Shown: in pieces, positions 17,048 through 24,146 of the stretch
Numbering within the stretch: position 1 is the first letter of the stretch
Layout: every line of letters starts with the position of its first letter
NCBI RefSeq assembly: GCF_011320225.1
Contig: NZ_JAAOEN010000014.1
Coordinates: 52,741-116,740, forward strand
DNA: 64,000 nt
Direction of reading: 5' to 3'
Source: Phytoactinopolyspora limicola
Lineage (GTDB): Bacteria > Actinomycetota > Actinomycetes > Jiangellales > Jiangellaceae
Notes under the pieces: model-generated
The model's input: only the letters and a program-made list of their open reading frames with translations
Database searches by the model: none
What the model was told of the DNA's origin: nothing
Translations under genes and position numbers: made by a program

Positions 17048-17165
17048 CCACGGAAATGGGAGCGGGGCAGCGAGATGGGAGCGAAGCGGAGCGCCACGGA
17101 GGCGGGAGCGGAGCACCACGGAGGCGGGAGCGGAGCACCACGGAGGTGGGAGCGGAGCGGCGGAG
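17048..17165. repeat. 22-bp tandem repeat upstream of DAHP synthase
   Basis: CCACGGAGGYGGGAGCGGAG units start at 17094, 17116 and 17138 (exact 22-bp spacing). Degenerate units lie at 17048 and about 17070. The array ends about 75 bp before the DAHP synthase start. Purine-rich on the plus strand. No protein is plausible across it. Confidence 0.85.
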
Positions 17166-17225
17166 TCTCCAGGCGACCGGCCGTCCGGAACGTGGGATGT
17201 CTCGCCTGGACAGTGTCAAAGCGCC

Positions 17226-17231
17226 TACCCT
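17226..17231 (+). promoter_or_regulatory. -10 element for leaderless DAHP synthase mRNA
   Basis: TACCCT lies exactly 7 nt before the GTG at 17239, so transcription would begin at the start codon. No ribosome binding site is present and no good -35 was seen. The same arrangement recurs at several genes in the window. Confidence 0.6.
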
Positions 17232-17238
17232 TGGCCGG

Positions 17239-18597
17239 GTGACCTCGCATCCCGATTCTGAACTATTCGCGGAGCTGGGCTCCGCCTTGCACCGCCGGCC
17301 TGCCGCGCAACAGCCGGACTGGCCGGATCAGGCCGCTGTCCAGCACGCGGTGGCTGAGCTTCGTACTATGCCGCCGCTGGTGTTCGCCGGAGAATGTGAC
17401 CTCCTGCGCGAGCGGCTGGCTGCGGTGTCGCGGGGTGAGGCTTTCTTGCTCCAGGGTGGCGACTGCGCGGAGACGTTCGGCGGGGTCTCGGCGGACAACG
17501 TCCGCAACAAACTCAAGACGTTGTTACAGATGGCGGTTGTGCTCACCTATGCCGCGACGATGCCCGTCGTGAAGGTGGGCCGGCTGGCCGGGCAGTACGC
17601 GAAGCCACGATCGAAGCCGACCGAGACCCGCGATGGCGTCACGTTGCCCGCGTTCCGCGGGGACATCGTCAACGGTTTCGAGTTCACCGAGGCCGCGCGT
17701 ACGCCGGATCCGGCCAGAATGGTCCGCGCTTATCACGCCTCGGCGGCGACACTTAACCTGACCAGGGCGTTCATTGGCGGTGGGTTCGCCGATCTGCACC
17801 AGGTGCACGCGTGGAACACCGACTTCGTGCGTTCGTCGCCGGCCGGGCAGCGTTATGAGCGGCTCGCCGGCCGGATCGACCAAGCCTTGCGGTTCATGCG
17901 GGCGATCGACGTCGATTCGGAGAATGTGCACACCGTCGAGCTGTACTCCAGCCATGAGGCTTTGCTGCTTGACTACGAGACGGCGCTCACCCGGGTAGAT
18001 TCGCGGACCGGCCTGCCGTACGACGTCTCCGGACACCTCGTCTGGATCGGTGAGCGAACCCGTCAGCTCGACGGTGCCCATGTGGAGTTCGCCGCGCGTA
18101 TCCGCAACCCGATCGGCGTCAAGGTCGGGCCGTCTACCACACCCGACGACCTCATGGAGCTGGCCGAGAAGCTGGATCCGGAGCGCCTGCCGGGTCGGTT
18201 GACGTTCGTCAGCCGGATGGGCGCCACCGCGATCCGGGACAGCTTGCCGCAGCTCATCGAGAAGGCGACGACGAGTGGCCTGGTGGCGTCGTGGGTGTGT
18301 GACCCCATGCATGGCAACACCTACGAGGCACCCAGCGGGCACAAGACGCGCCGCTTCGACGACGTGATGGACGAGGTCCGCGGTTTCTTCGAGGTGCACC
18401 GCGCGCTTGGTACCCACCCAGGTGGTTTGCATGTGGAGCTGACCGGCGACGACGTCACCGAGTGTGTCGGCGGAGGTGACCCGATCGCCGAGGACGCACT
18501 GCACAACCGGTACGAGACCGTCTGCGACCCCCGGTTGAACCGGACCCAGTCGTTGGAGCTGGCGTTCCTCGTCGCCGAGTTGCTCGAGTCCAACTGA
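17239..18597 (+). CDS. aroG: Class II 3-deoxy-7-phosphoheptulonate synthase
   Basis: First enzyme of the shikimate pathway, condensing PEP and erythrose 4-phosphate; cytoplasmic, 452 aa, the usual size of the plant/mycobacterial class II type. Characteristic stretches include LQGGDCAETF, KVGRLAGQYAKPRS, the metal-binding region CDPMHGNTYE, and GGLHVELTGDDVTEC. The GTG start gives the family's N-terminus and fits a leaderless -10. Longer in-frame readings run into the 22-bp repeat and are rejected. It converges with trpS. A second, unrelated-class DAHP synthase gene lies at 22851-23909. Confidence 0.92.
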   Translation: MTSHPDSELFAELGSALHRRPAAQQPDWPDQAAVQHAVAELRTMPPLVFAGECDLLRERLAAVSRGEAFLLQGGDCAETFGGVSADNVRNKLKTLLQMAVVLTYAATMPVVKVGRLAGQYAKPRSKPTETRDGVTLPAFRGDIVNGFEFTEAARTPDPARMVRAYHASAATLNLTRAFIGGGFADLHQVHAWNTDFVRSSPAGQRYERLAGRIDQALRFMRAIDVDSENVHTVELYSSHEALLLDYETALTRVDSRTGLPYDVSGHLVWIGERTRQLDGAHVEFAARIRNPIGVKVGPSTTPDDLMELAEKLDPERLPGRLTFVSRMGATAIRDSLPQLIEKATTSGLVASWVCDPMHGNTYEAPSGHKTRRFDDVMDEVRGFFEVHRALGTHPGGLHVELTGDDVTECVGGGDPIAEDALHNRYETVCDPRLNRTQSLELAFLVAELLESN

Positions 18598-18627
18598 TCT
18601 TCGGTTCACGCCGCGCCGGCCAGCTGG

Positions 18628-19689
18628 TCAGTAGTGCATACCGAGGGCGCGTTGGACATCGTCCAGGGTGTTCGTGGCGATGTCGTTGGCCCGTTCCGCG
18701 CCGGAACGGAGGACGTCGCGGACTACACCGCGGTCGGTGGCGAGTTCGGCGCGGCGGGCGCGGAGTGGCCGCAGGTGGTCGTTGACCGCGTCGGTGACCA
18801 CGGCCTTCAGATGGGCAGCGCCGCGAGCGCCGATCTGGTCGGCCAGCTCGGCCGGCTCGACGTCAGCGCAGAGAGCGCCGATGAGCAGCAGATTGGCGAC
18901 CTCGGGCCGGCGTTGGGGCTCGTAGGTGATGTGCCGTTCGCTGTCGGTGACGGTGCGCCGGATGAGCTGCGCGGTGTGGTCTTCGCTTGCGCGCAGGGAG
19001 ATGCCGTTGCCGCGGCTCTTGCTCATCTTGCGCCCGTCGACCCCGAGAAGTGCCGGGGTGGCCGACAGTAGTCCTTGTGGTGGCCGGAACAGCTGCTGCC
19101 CGTCGCCGAAGCGTTCGTTGAACCGGCGTGCGACGAGCCGCGCCTGCTCGATATGGGGCAGCTGGTCAGCTCCCACCGGCACCAGGTTTCCGTGGCAGAA
19201 CAGGATGTCGGCGGCCTGGTGGACCGGGTAGGTCAGCAGCAGACCGCTGATGGACGTGAGACCGGCTGCGGCGGCTTCTTCTTTGACCGTGGGGTTGCGC
19301 TGCATCTCGGCCACGCTGGTGAGGGCGAGGAACGGCAGCATCAGCTGGTTGAGCGCGGGAACACTGCTGTGCGCGAAGATCGTGGTGCGACTCGGGTCTA
19401 GGCCCGCGGCCAGGTAGTCGAGCACGATGCCGTGGACGGTGCGGTTGATGCCGGCGGGGAGGTCTCGGTCGGTGATCACCTGGTAGTCGGCGATGACCAC
19501 GAACGTATCGACGCCCATCGCCTGCAGCCTGACCCGATTGTGCAGGGTGCCGAAGTAGTGGCCGAGGTGCAGTTCGCCGGTGGGGCGGTCGCCGGTGAGG
19601 ACCCGGAACCGGTCGGGATGCGCTCTGACGTCGGCTTCGTCGGCGAGTAGTGGCGTGTGGTCCAGTGAGGGTGTCGCGGCTATGGTCAT
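18628..19689 (-). CDS. trpS: Tryptophanyl-tRNA synthetase, auxiliary (indolmycin-resistant) type
   Basis: Class I synthetase of 353 aa charging tRNA-Trp. HLGHYFG is the HIGH motif and KMSKSRGN the KMSKS loop. The segment ADYQVIT aligns with VDQHAIT of the E. coli enzyme, so the indolmycin-contacting histidine (His43 there) is Gln70 here. A change at this site is linked to indolmycin resistance. Upstream is a leader peptide with three Trp codons and alternative RNA pairings, the kind of control described for the auxiliary TrpRS of Streptomyces coelicolor. The ATG is preceded by GGAGGA, which lies in a small hairpin. A housekeeping copy is probably elsewhere. Confidence 0.93.
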   Translation of the reverse strand: MTIAATPSLDHTPLLADEADVRAHPDRFRVLTGDRPTGELHLGHYFGTLHNRVRLQAMGVDTFVVIADYQVITDRDLPAGINRTVHGIVLDYLAAGLDPSRTTIFAHSSVPALNQLMLPFLALTSVAEMQRNPTVKEEAAAAGLTSISGLLLTYPVHQAADILFCHGNLVPVGADQLPHIEQARLVARRFNERFGDGQQLFRPPQGLLSATPALLGVDGRKMSKSRGNGISLRASEDHTAQLIRRTVTDSERHITYEPQRRPEVANLLLIGALCADVEPAELADQIGARGAAHLKAVVTDAVNDHLRPLRARRAELATDRGVVRDVLRSGAERANDIATNTLDDVQRALGMHY

Positions 19690-19695
19690 TGGTGT

Positions 19696-19859
19696 CCTCC
19701 GTTGGTCGGAGGCCGCCGTGGGCGGGACCCGCCGCAGCGCTTAGCTCTGCCGCATCTGGCCGCCATCACGGCGGCCACGAGGTGTGTGCTCGGGTGGGCC
19801 GCCGGCTAGGGCAGCCACCACCAGGAGTTGAGCACGAGGTTGGTCACGGGGTCGATTAT
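19696..19859 (-). promoter_or_regulatory. Trp-responsive attenuator region of trpS
   Basis: Read on the minus strand: CATAAT (19859-19854), 7 nt, leader peptide, then four GC-rich segments. Segment 2 (GGCCGCCGTG, 19776-19767) can pair locally with segment 3 (GGCGGCC, to 19758). It can instead pair over 10 bp with segment 4 (CACGGCGGCC, 19720-19711), or with segment 1 (GGCGGCCCACC) just after the peptide stop. Segment 4 abuts a CCTCCG/CGGAGG hairpin (19712-19696) that hides the trpS ribosome binding site. No U-run is seen, so control may be at translation initiation or by Rho. Confidence 0.72.
19806..19847 (-). CDS. trpS leader peptide with three consecutive Trp codons
   Basis: A 13-residue frame, MTNLVLNSWWWLP, starting at GTG and ending in TAG. 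It carries TGG TGG TGG at 19823-19815. Three adjacent Trp codons in a peptide this short, directly upstream of trpS, are very unlikely by chance. The start lies 7 nt after a CATAAT -10 box, so it is probably translated from a leaderless transcript. A ribosome stalled at the Trp codons would mask pairing segment 1 just downstream. Confidence 0.85.
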   Translation of the reverse strand: MTNLVLNSWWWLP

Positions 19860-19893
19860 GCCACCTCCTGGCCGGGCAGACGTCGTGAAGGTG

Positions 19894-20529
19894 TCAGGCT
19901 GGCTCGCCGACGTGATCGACGAGCCAGGTGTGCAGTGGCCGGGTGGTGCGCAGGAAGTCGACGACACGACGTTTGGCGGCAGCGGTGCCCAACCAGGCCG
20001 CGACCGGCCACTGTCTCCAGGCCACCACCCCCTTGAAACGCAGCAGTTCTACCCGGGGGTGGTCTTTGGCATAGCCGCGGGGGGCGGTTTTGAGGTGGTC
20101 GTGGCCAGTGATGTCGACCCCCTGCCCGGTGAGTTCATCGACGAGGGTGACCAGTTGCGCGCCCGAGGTGTCGTCGTCGACCGCGTGCCGGTATCTGGCC
20201 AGCTGCTCGGCGTCCATCACGTACATGCCGCTGCCGGCGGCCAATCCGTCGGCGGACAACTGGACGTAGCCACCGCCGCTTAGGGTGGCGCCGATGGCCG
20301 TCTTGTACGGAGATTTGTCTGCGCTGAACCGTACGTCGCGATACGGGCGGAAGATCTTGCCGGCACCGAACTCAGACTCCAGCTCAGCTAGCAGGAGGGT
20401 CATCGGCTCGCGCACCGAGTGCTCATACATGGCCTTGTGGGCCGTCCAGTAGCCGCGGGAGTTGTCGGCCTCGAGGCCCTCATAGAACTCCAATGCCTCG
20501 GCCGGCCAGCCGCTGAAGCCCACGGTCAT
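19894..20529 (-). CDS. DUF2461 family protein
   Basis: 211 aa, no signal peptide or membrane helix. It has the family pattern: an early FYEGLEADNSRGYWTAHKA, the central FRPYRDVRFSADKSPYKT, then GGGYVQLSADGLAAGSGMY. The biochemical function of DUF2461 is unknown. The ATG (MTVGFSGWP) is the start conserved in the family; a longer in-frame N-terminus from 20610 looks unconserved. It is upstream of the trpS leader on the same strand, but the leader has its own -10, so co-regulation is not required. Confidence 0.82.
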   Translation of the reverse strand: MTVGFSGWPAEALEFYEGLEADNSRGYWTAHKAMYEHSVREPMTLLLAELESEFGAGKIFRPYRDVRFSADKSPYKTAIGATLSGGGYVQLSADGLAAGSGMYVMDAEQLARYRHAVDDDTSGAQLVTLVDELTGQGVDITGHDHLKTAPRGYAKDHPRVELLRFKGVVAWRQWPVAAWLGTAAAKRRVVDFLRTTRPLHTWLVDHVGEPA

Positions 20530-20620
20530 CACCTTTTCCGTTCCTGGTCGATCTCCGCTGGCAGTCTGCCAGATACCGGGGACAGGGTTCCTCGGGTGCC
20601 GCGACCACATCCGTGGCCTT

Positions 20621-20626
20621 TACAGT
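20621..20626 (+). promoter_or_regulatory. -10 element for leaderless threonine aldolase mRNA
   Basis: TACAGT sits exactly 7 nt before the ATG at 20634. No ribosome binding site precedes that ATG. No convincing -35 was found. Confidence 0.6.
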
Positions 20627-20633
20627 GACGGAT

Positions 20634-21674
20634 ATGACCTCTGGCGCCATCGACCTACGCAGCGACACCGTGACCCGCCCAACACCGGGCATGCTGGCGG
20701 CGATGTCGGCTGCCGAGACCGGTGATGACGTCTACGGTGAGGACCCCAGCGCCATCGCCTTGGAGGAGCGGGTCGCGGCCATGCTCGGCCACGAAGCCGG
20801 CCTGTTCACGGTGACCGGCTCGATGGCCAACATCTTGGGGGTGGGCCTCTGGGTCTCCCCAGGCCAGGAACTCCTTTGTGAGGCCCGTGCCCATGTCGTG
20901 CGCGCAGAGCAAGGGGCTCACGCCGCGCTGCACGGTGTCACTACTCGGACGTGGTGGCATCCGCGCGGTCTCGTCGACGTCGCGGCCATCCAGCACATGA
21001 TGGCGCCCGACGCCGGACCGTACTTGGTGTCGACGGCCGCGATCGCGGTCGAGAACACCCACAACTTCGCCGGCGGCACGGTCCAGCCGCGGGATGAGCT
21101 GGCGGCGTTGCACGCCGCGGTCGCCGGGACCGGGGTTCGATTACACCTCGACGGTGCCCGTCTGTGGAATGCCCAGGTGGCCACTGGTGTGCCGATCCGG
21201 GACCTGGCGGCGGCGTTCGACTCGGTGTCAGTGTGCCTCTCGAAAGGGTTGGGAGCGCCGGTCGGGTCGGTCCTTGTTGGTCCCGCGGACGCGATCGCCG
21301 AGGCCAGGCTGCGCCGTAAACGACTCGGCGGCGGCTGGCGGCAGGCCGGTGTGTTGGCCGGAGCCGGTCTGTATGCCGTGGAACACCACGTGGATCGGCT
21401 GGCCGACGACCACACGAACGCCAGGCTTATCGCCGAGATCATCGCCGACGCAGCGCCCGGTGTCGTCGATCCGGCGCAGGTGGAGACCAATATCGTCATG
21501 CTGGCGGTACCGGGCCGGGCGGCCCAGCTGGTCGAGCAGGCCCGGACGGCTGGGGTCTTGTCCGGCGCCATGGACCCCAACACCGTGCGGCTCACCACCC
21601 ACCTCGATGTCAGCGCGGCCGACGCGCGAAAGGCCGGCGAGACGCTGGCCGATCTGCTCGGGTCACTGCACTAG
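20634..21674 (+). CDS. ltaE: Low-specificity L-threonine aldolase (beta-eliminating lyase family)
   Basis: PLP enzyme of 346 aa, cytoplasmic, expected to cleave L-threonine or L-allo-threonine to glycine and acetaldehyde. LRSDTVTRPTPGM at the N-terminus and the PLP-lysine region CLSKGLGAPVGSVL are diagnostic for the fold type I aldolase group. The ATG at 20634 agrees with the family N-terminus and with a leaderless -10. Divergent from DUF2461. Tyrosine phenol-lyase-like relatives are excluded by length and N-terminus. Confidence 0.9.
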   Translation: MTSGAIDLRSDTVTRPTPGMLAAMSAAETGDDVYGEDPSAIALEERVAAMLGHEAGLFTVTGSMANILGVGLWVSPGQELLCEARAHVVRAEQGAHAALHGVTTRTWWHPRGLVDVAAIQHMMAPDAGPYLVSTAAIAVENTHNFAGGTVQPRDELAALHAAVAGTGVRLHLDGARLWNAQVATGVPIRDLAAAFDSVSVCLSKGLGAPVGSVLVGPADAIAEARLRRKRLGGGWRQAGVLAGAGLYAVEHHVDRLADDHTNARLIAEIIADAAPGVVDPAQVETNIVMLAVPGRAAQLVEQARTAGVLSGAMDPNTVRLTTHLDVSAADARKAGETLADLLGSLH

Positions 21675-21862
21675 TGGCAGGTGTGGCAACAGACCTCCGA
21701 CGTTGACGTGTCGTGATCAGCGCTGACGCCAGCTAGCTTGGCCGAGGCCTGACCGGCCTACCTGCCCCCGGCGGTGCGATGCAAGGGGACCATCTTCGCC
21801 GTATCGGGATACGAGACGAATACGCCCGGATATTGACCTCTGTTGGATCCCCCCCGCACTAT

Positions 21863-21887
21863 TAATCATAGTTAGTCAGTAGGATTA
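21863..21887 (+). promoter_or_regulatory. AT-rich promoter/operator candidate of the TauE permease
   Basis: TAATC (21863-21867) and GATTA (21883-21887) form a short inverted repeat in the only clearly A/T-rich patch of the 246-bp gap after the aldolase gene. It lies about 35 bp before the permease ATG. It could be an operator or contain the -10; the assignment is weak. The rest of 21675-21920 shows nothing I can name. Confidence 0.4.
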
Positions 21888-21920
21888 GTGGGTAGTCCGG
21901 GCTGGAGGAGGGCGCACGGC

Positions 21921-22817
21921 ATGCACATCCTGGTCATGCTCGGCCTGGTGGGCTTCGGGGCTCAGATGGTCGACGGCAGCCTCGGTATGGGCTTCGGTGC
22001 CACCTCCACCACGATGCTGCTGGCGATCGGCACTGCGCCGGCCCTGGCGTCGGCGACCGTCCACCTAACTCAGATCGGGACCACGCTTGCGTCCGGACTG
22101 TCGCACTGGCGGTTCGGCAACGTCGACTGGGCCGTGGTGCGCCGGATAGCCATCCCCGGTGGCCTTGGTGCGTTTGCCGGGGCCACCTTTCTCTCCAGTC
22201 TCTCCACCTCCTCAGCGACGCCGCTCATGGCTGGAGTGTTGCTCGCGCTGGGTCTGTACATCCTCATCCGTTTCACCATCGCCGGCCCGCCAGTGGGTCA
22301 TCTCGGCAAACCGCTGCGCAGCCGGTTCCTCGCCCCGTTGGGCCTGGTGGCGGGGTTCGTGAACGCCACCGCCGGTGGCGGATGGGGGCCTATCAGTACC
22401 TCGACGCTGCTGGCCAGTGGCCGCCTGGAACCCCGCAAGGTGGTTGGCTCCGTCGGCACCAGCGAGTTCATGGTGGCGGTCTGCGCCAGTCTCGGCTTTC
22501 TGCTCGGCCTGGGTCTCCATGGCGTGAAGTTCAGCTGGGTCGCGATGATGCTCGTGGGTGGTGTCGTCGCGGCACCGATCGCGGCCTGGCTGGTCCGGCA
22601 CATCCCGCCGCGGGTTCTGGGGTCGGCCGTGGGGGGACTGATCGTCCTGCTGAACGTGCGTACGCTCGGTTCCGAGCACGCCTTCGACCTGTCCGGTCCG
22701 GTGCGGTGGGTGGTGTACCTGGTTGTCCTGGGGGCCTGGGTTGCCGCGGTGGTCCACGTCGTGCGCCTGCATCGCCGCAAGACCACATCTGAGCTGGTGG
22801 AGGTGGGCGCGCGATGA
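21921..22817 (+). CDS. TauE/SafE family sulfite exporter-like permease
   Basis: 298 aa with about eight hydrophobic helices in two inverted halves. The first repeat has GFGAQMVDGSLGMGFGATSTT; the second has GFVNATAGGGWGPISTSTL, both typical of TauE/SafE (DUF81) proteins. It probably moves sulfite, sulfonate or another small organic anion. The ATG follows GGAGGAGGG at about 9 nt. It is followed by the oppositely oriented DAHP synthase gene, so it is transcribed alone. Substrate unknown. Confidence 0.87.
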   Translation: MHILVMLGLVGFGAQMVDGSLGMGFGATSTTMLLAIGTAPALASATVHLTQIGTTLASGLSHWRFGNVDWAVVRRIAIPGGLGAFAGATFLSSLSTSSATPLMAGVLLALGLYILIRFTIAGPPVGHLGKPLRSRFLAPLGLVAGFVNATAGGGWGPISTSTLLASGRLEPRKVVGSVGTSEFMVAVCASLGFLLGLGLHGVKFSWVAMMLVGGVVAAPIAAWLVRHIPPRVLGSAVGGLIVLLNVRTLGSEHAFDLSGPVRWVVYLVVLGAWVAAVVHVVRLHRRKTTSELVEVGAR

Positions 22818-22850
22818 GCCGGGCGACGACGTCGTGGTTTGGCTGAGCCC

Positions 22851-23909
22851 TCAGAATGGTGCGGGGGTGGCGACCTCGGCGGAGCGGCGGCCGACAACCG
22901 GCGTCAGCCGACGGATCGCCGAGGCGAGTTCGCGGATATCGGGTCCGCCGAGTGCTTGTGGGCCGTCGCACAACGCGGCGTCGGGATCTGGGTGCACGTC
23001 GATGAGGATTCCGTCGGCGCCGGCGGCCAGGGCCGCCCGCGATAGCGGCAACACCAGGTCCCGACGGCCACTCGCATGAGCTGGATCGACGATGATCGGC
23101 AGGTGCGACAGGCTCTGCACCACCGGCACGGCGGAGATGTCCAGGGTGGCGGGTGTGGTCGGCTCGAAGGTCCGGATACCCCGCTCGCACAGCACGATGT
23201 TCAGGTTGCCACGTTGTGCGACGTACTCGGCCGCCATCAGCCACTCTTCGATGGTGGCCTGGATGCCCCGCTTGAGGAGGACCGGTTTGCCCAGGCCGCC
23301 TACGGCGTCGAGCAGCGCGTAGTTCTGCATGTTGCGGGCACCTACCTGCAGCATGTCCGCGTAACGGGCCACGAGTTCGACGTCGCTGGCTTCGGTAACC
23401 TCGGTAACCACCGGTAGCCCGGTTGCCTGCCCGGCCTCAGCGAGAATGTGCAGCCCGGCGCGGCCCAGGCCGCGGAAAGCCTGGGGCGGCGACGGCTGCC
23501 GGAACGCACCACCGCGCAGCAGTGTGGCGCCGGCCGCGCGGGCCATCTCCGCGGCTTCGAGGGTCTGGTCCAGGGACTCGACCGCACACGGGCCGGCGAG
23601 CAGGGTGAATACGCCGGGGCCGACGGGCACACCCGGGCGGGTGTCGGTCTCGCCGACGTACACGGTGCTGCGCTCGGGGTTGTGGCCGAGGCCCACCAGT
23701 TTGTAGGGCGTCGAGACCCGGATCACGTCGGCTACCCCTGCCATCCGGCGAAGATTGAGTGCGCGGAACCGGTCGACGTCGCCGACCAGCCCGATGATTG
23801 TGCGGTGGACACCGCGGCTGACGAAGGCCTCTCCACCGGTTCGGCGTACACGGGAGACGACGGCCTCGATCTGCGTGTCGGTTGCGCCTGATGCCATCAG
23901 GACGACCAT
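22851..23909 (-). CDS. aroF: Class I-beta 3-deoxy-7-phosphoheptulonate synthase
   Basis: 352 aa. An N-terminal ferredoxin-like/ACT-type regulatory domain of about 70 residues precedes the KDPG-like barrel. Barrel motifs are LLAGPCAVES, LLRGGAFRQPSP, LLKRGIQATIEEWL and PIIVDPAHASGRRDLV. This is the Thermotoga/Bacillus-like type. The ATG at 23909 follows AAGGAG at 8-9 nt; a start at 23930 would lie upstream of that site. With the class II enzyme at 17239-18597 the region holds two non-homologous enzymes for the same step, probably differing in feedback control. Confidence 0.92.
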   Translation of the reverse strand: MVVLMASGATDTQIEAVVSRVRRTGGEAFVSRGVHRTIIGLVGDVDRFRALNLRRMAGVADVIRVSTPYKLVGLGHNPERSTVYVGETDTRPGVPVGPGVFTLLAGPCAVESLDQTLEAAEMARAAGATLLRGGAFRQPSPPQAFRGLGRAGLHILAEAGQATGLPVVTEVTEASDVELVARYADMLQVGARNMQNYALLDAVGGLGKPVLLKRGIQATIEEWLMAAEYVAQRGNLNIVLCERGIRTFEPTTPATLDISAVPVVQSLSHLPIIVDPAHASGRRDLVLPLSRAALAAGADGILIDVHPDPDAALCDGPQALGGPDIRELASAIRRLTPVVGRRSAEVATPAPF

Positions 23910-24068
23910 GAGTCGGACTCCTTCCGCCATCTGCGACGGTAAGCCAGGGCGACGTTGATTCAGACCTCAAGTCCGGCCTGTAAGACGATTGGTCACAGTC
24001 TGGTCACTATTGGTGTCAAGTAGCGTCAAACGTGTCCATTCCGCCGCTTGAGCAGCGCCTTTCCGTGA

Positions 24069-24146
24069 CCCCTCCCTCCCGGTGATCATTGGCTTTTGAC
24101 TACCGAATTCGGTAGTCAAAAGCCAATGATCACCGGGAGGGAGGGG
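24069..24146. repeat. GATC-bounded 78-bp perfect palindrome (core A, copy 1)
   Basis: The palindrome is perfect over 39 nt on each side of the EcoRI-like centre GAATTC. Arms run CCCTCCCTCCCGGTGATC, then CATTGGCTTTTGACTACC towards the centre. The last codons and TGA stop (24132-24130) of the endonuclease IV gene are inside the right arm. Nearly identical copies lie at 43173-43234 and 61282-61345, with different central six bases. It should form an extremely stable hairpin and terminate transcription in both directions. Confidence 0.92.
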
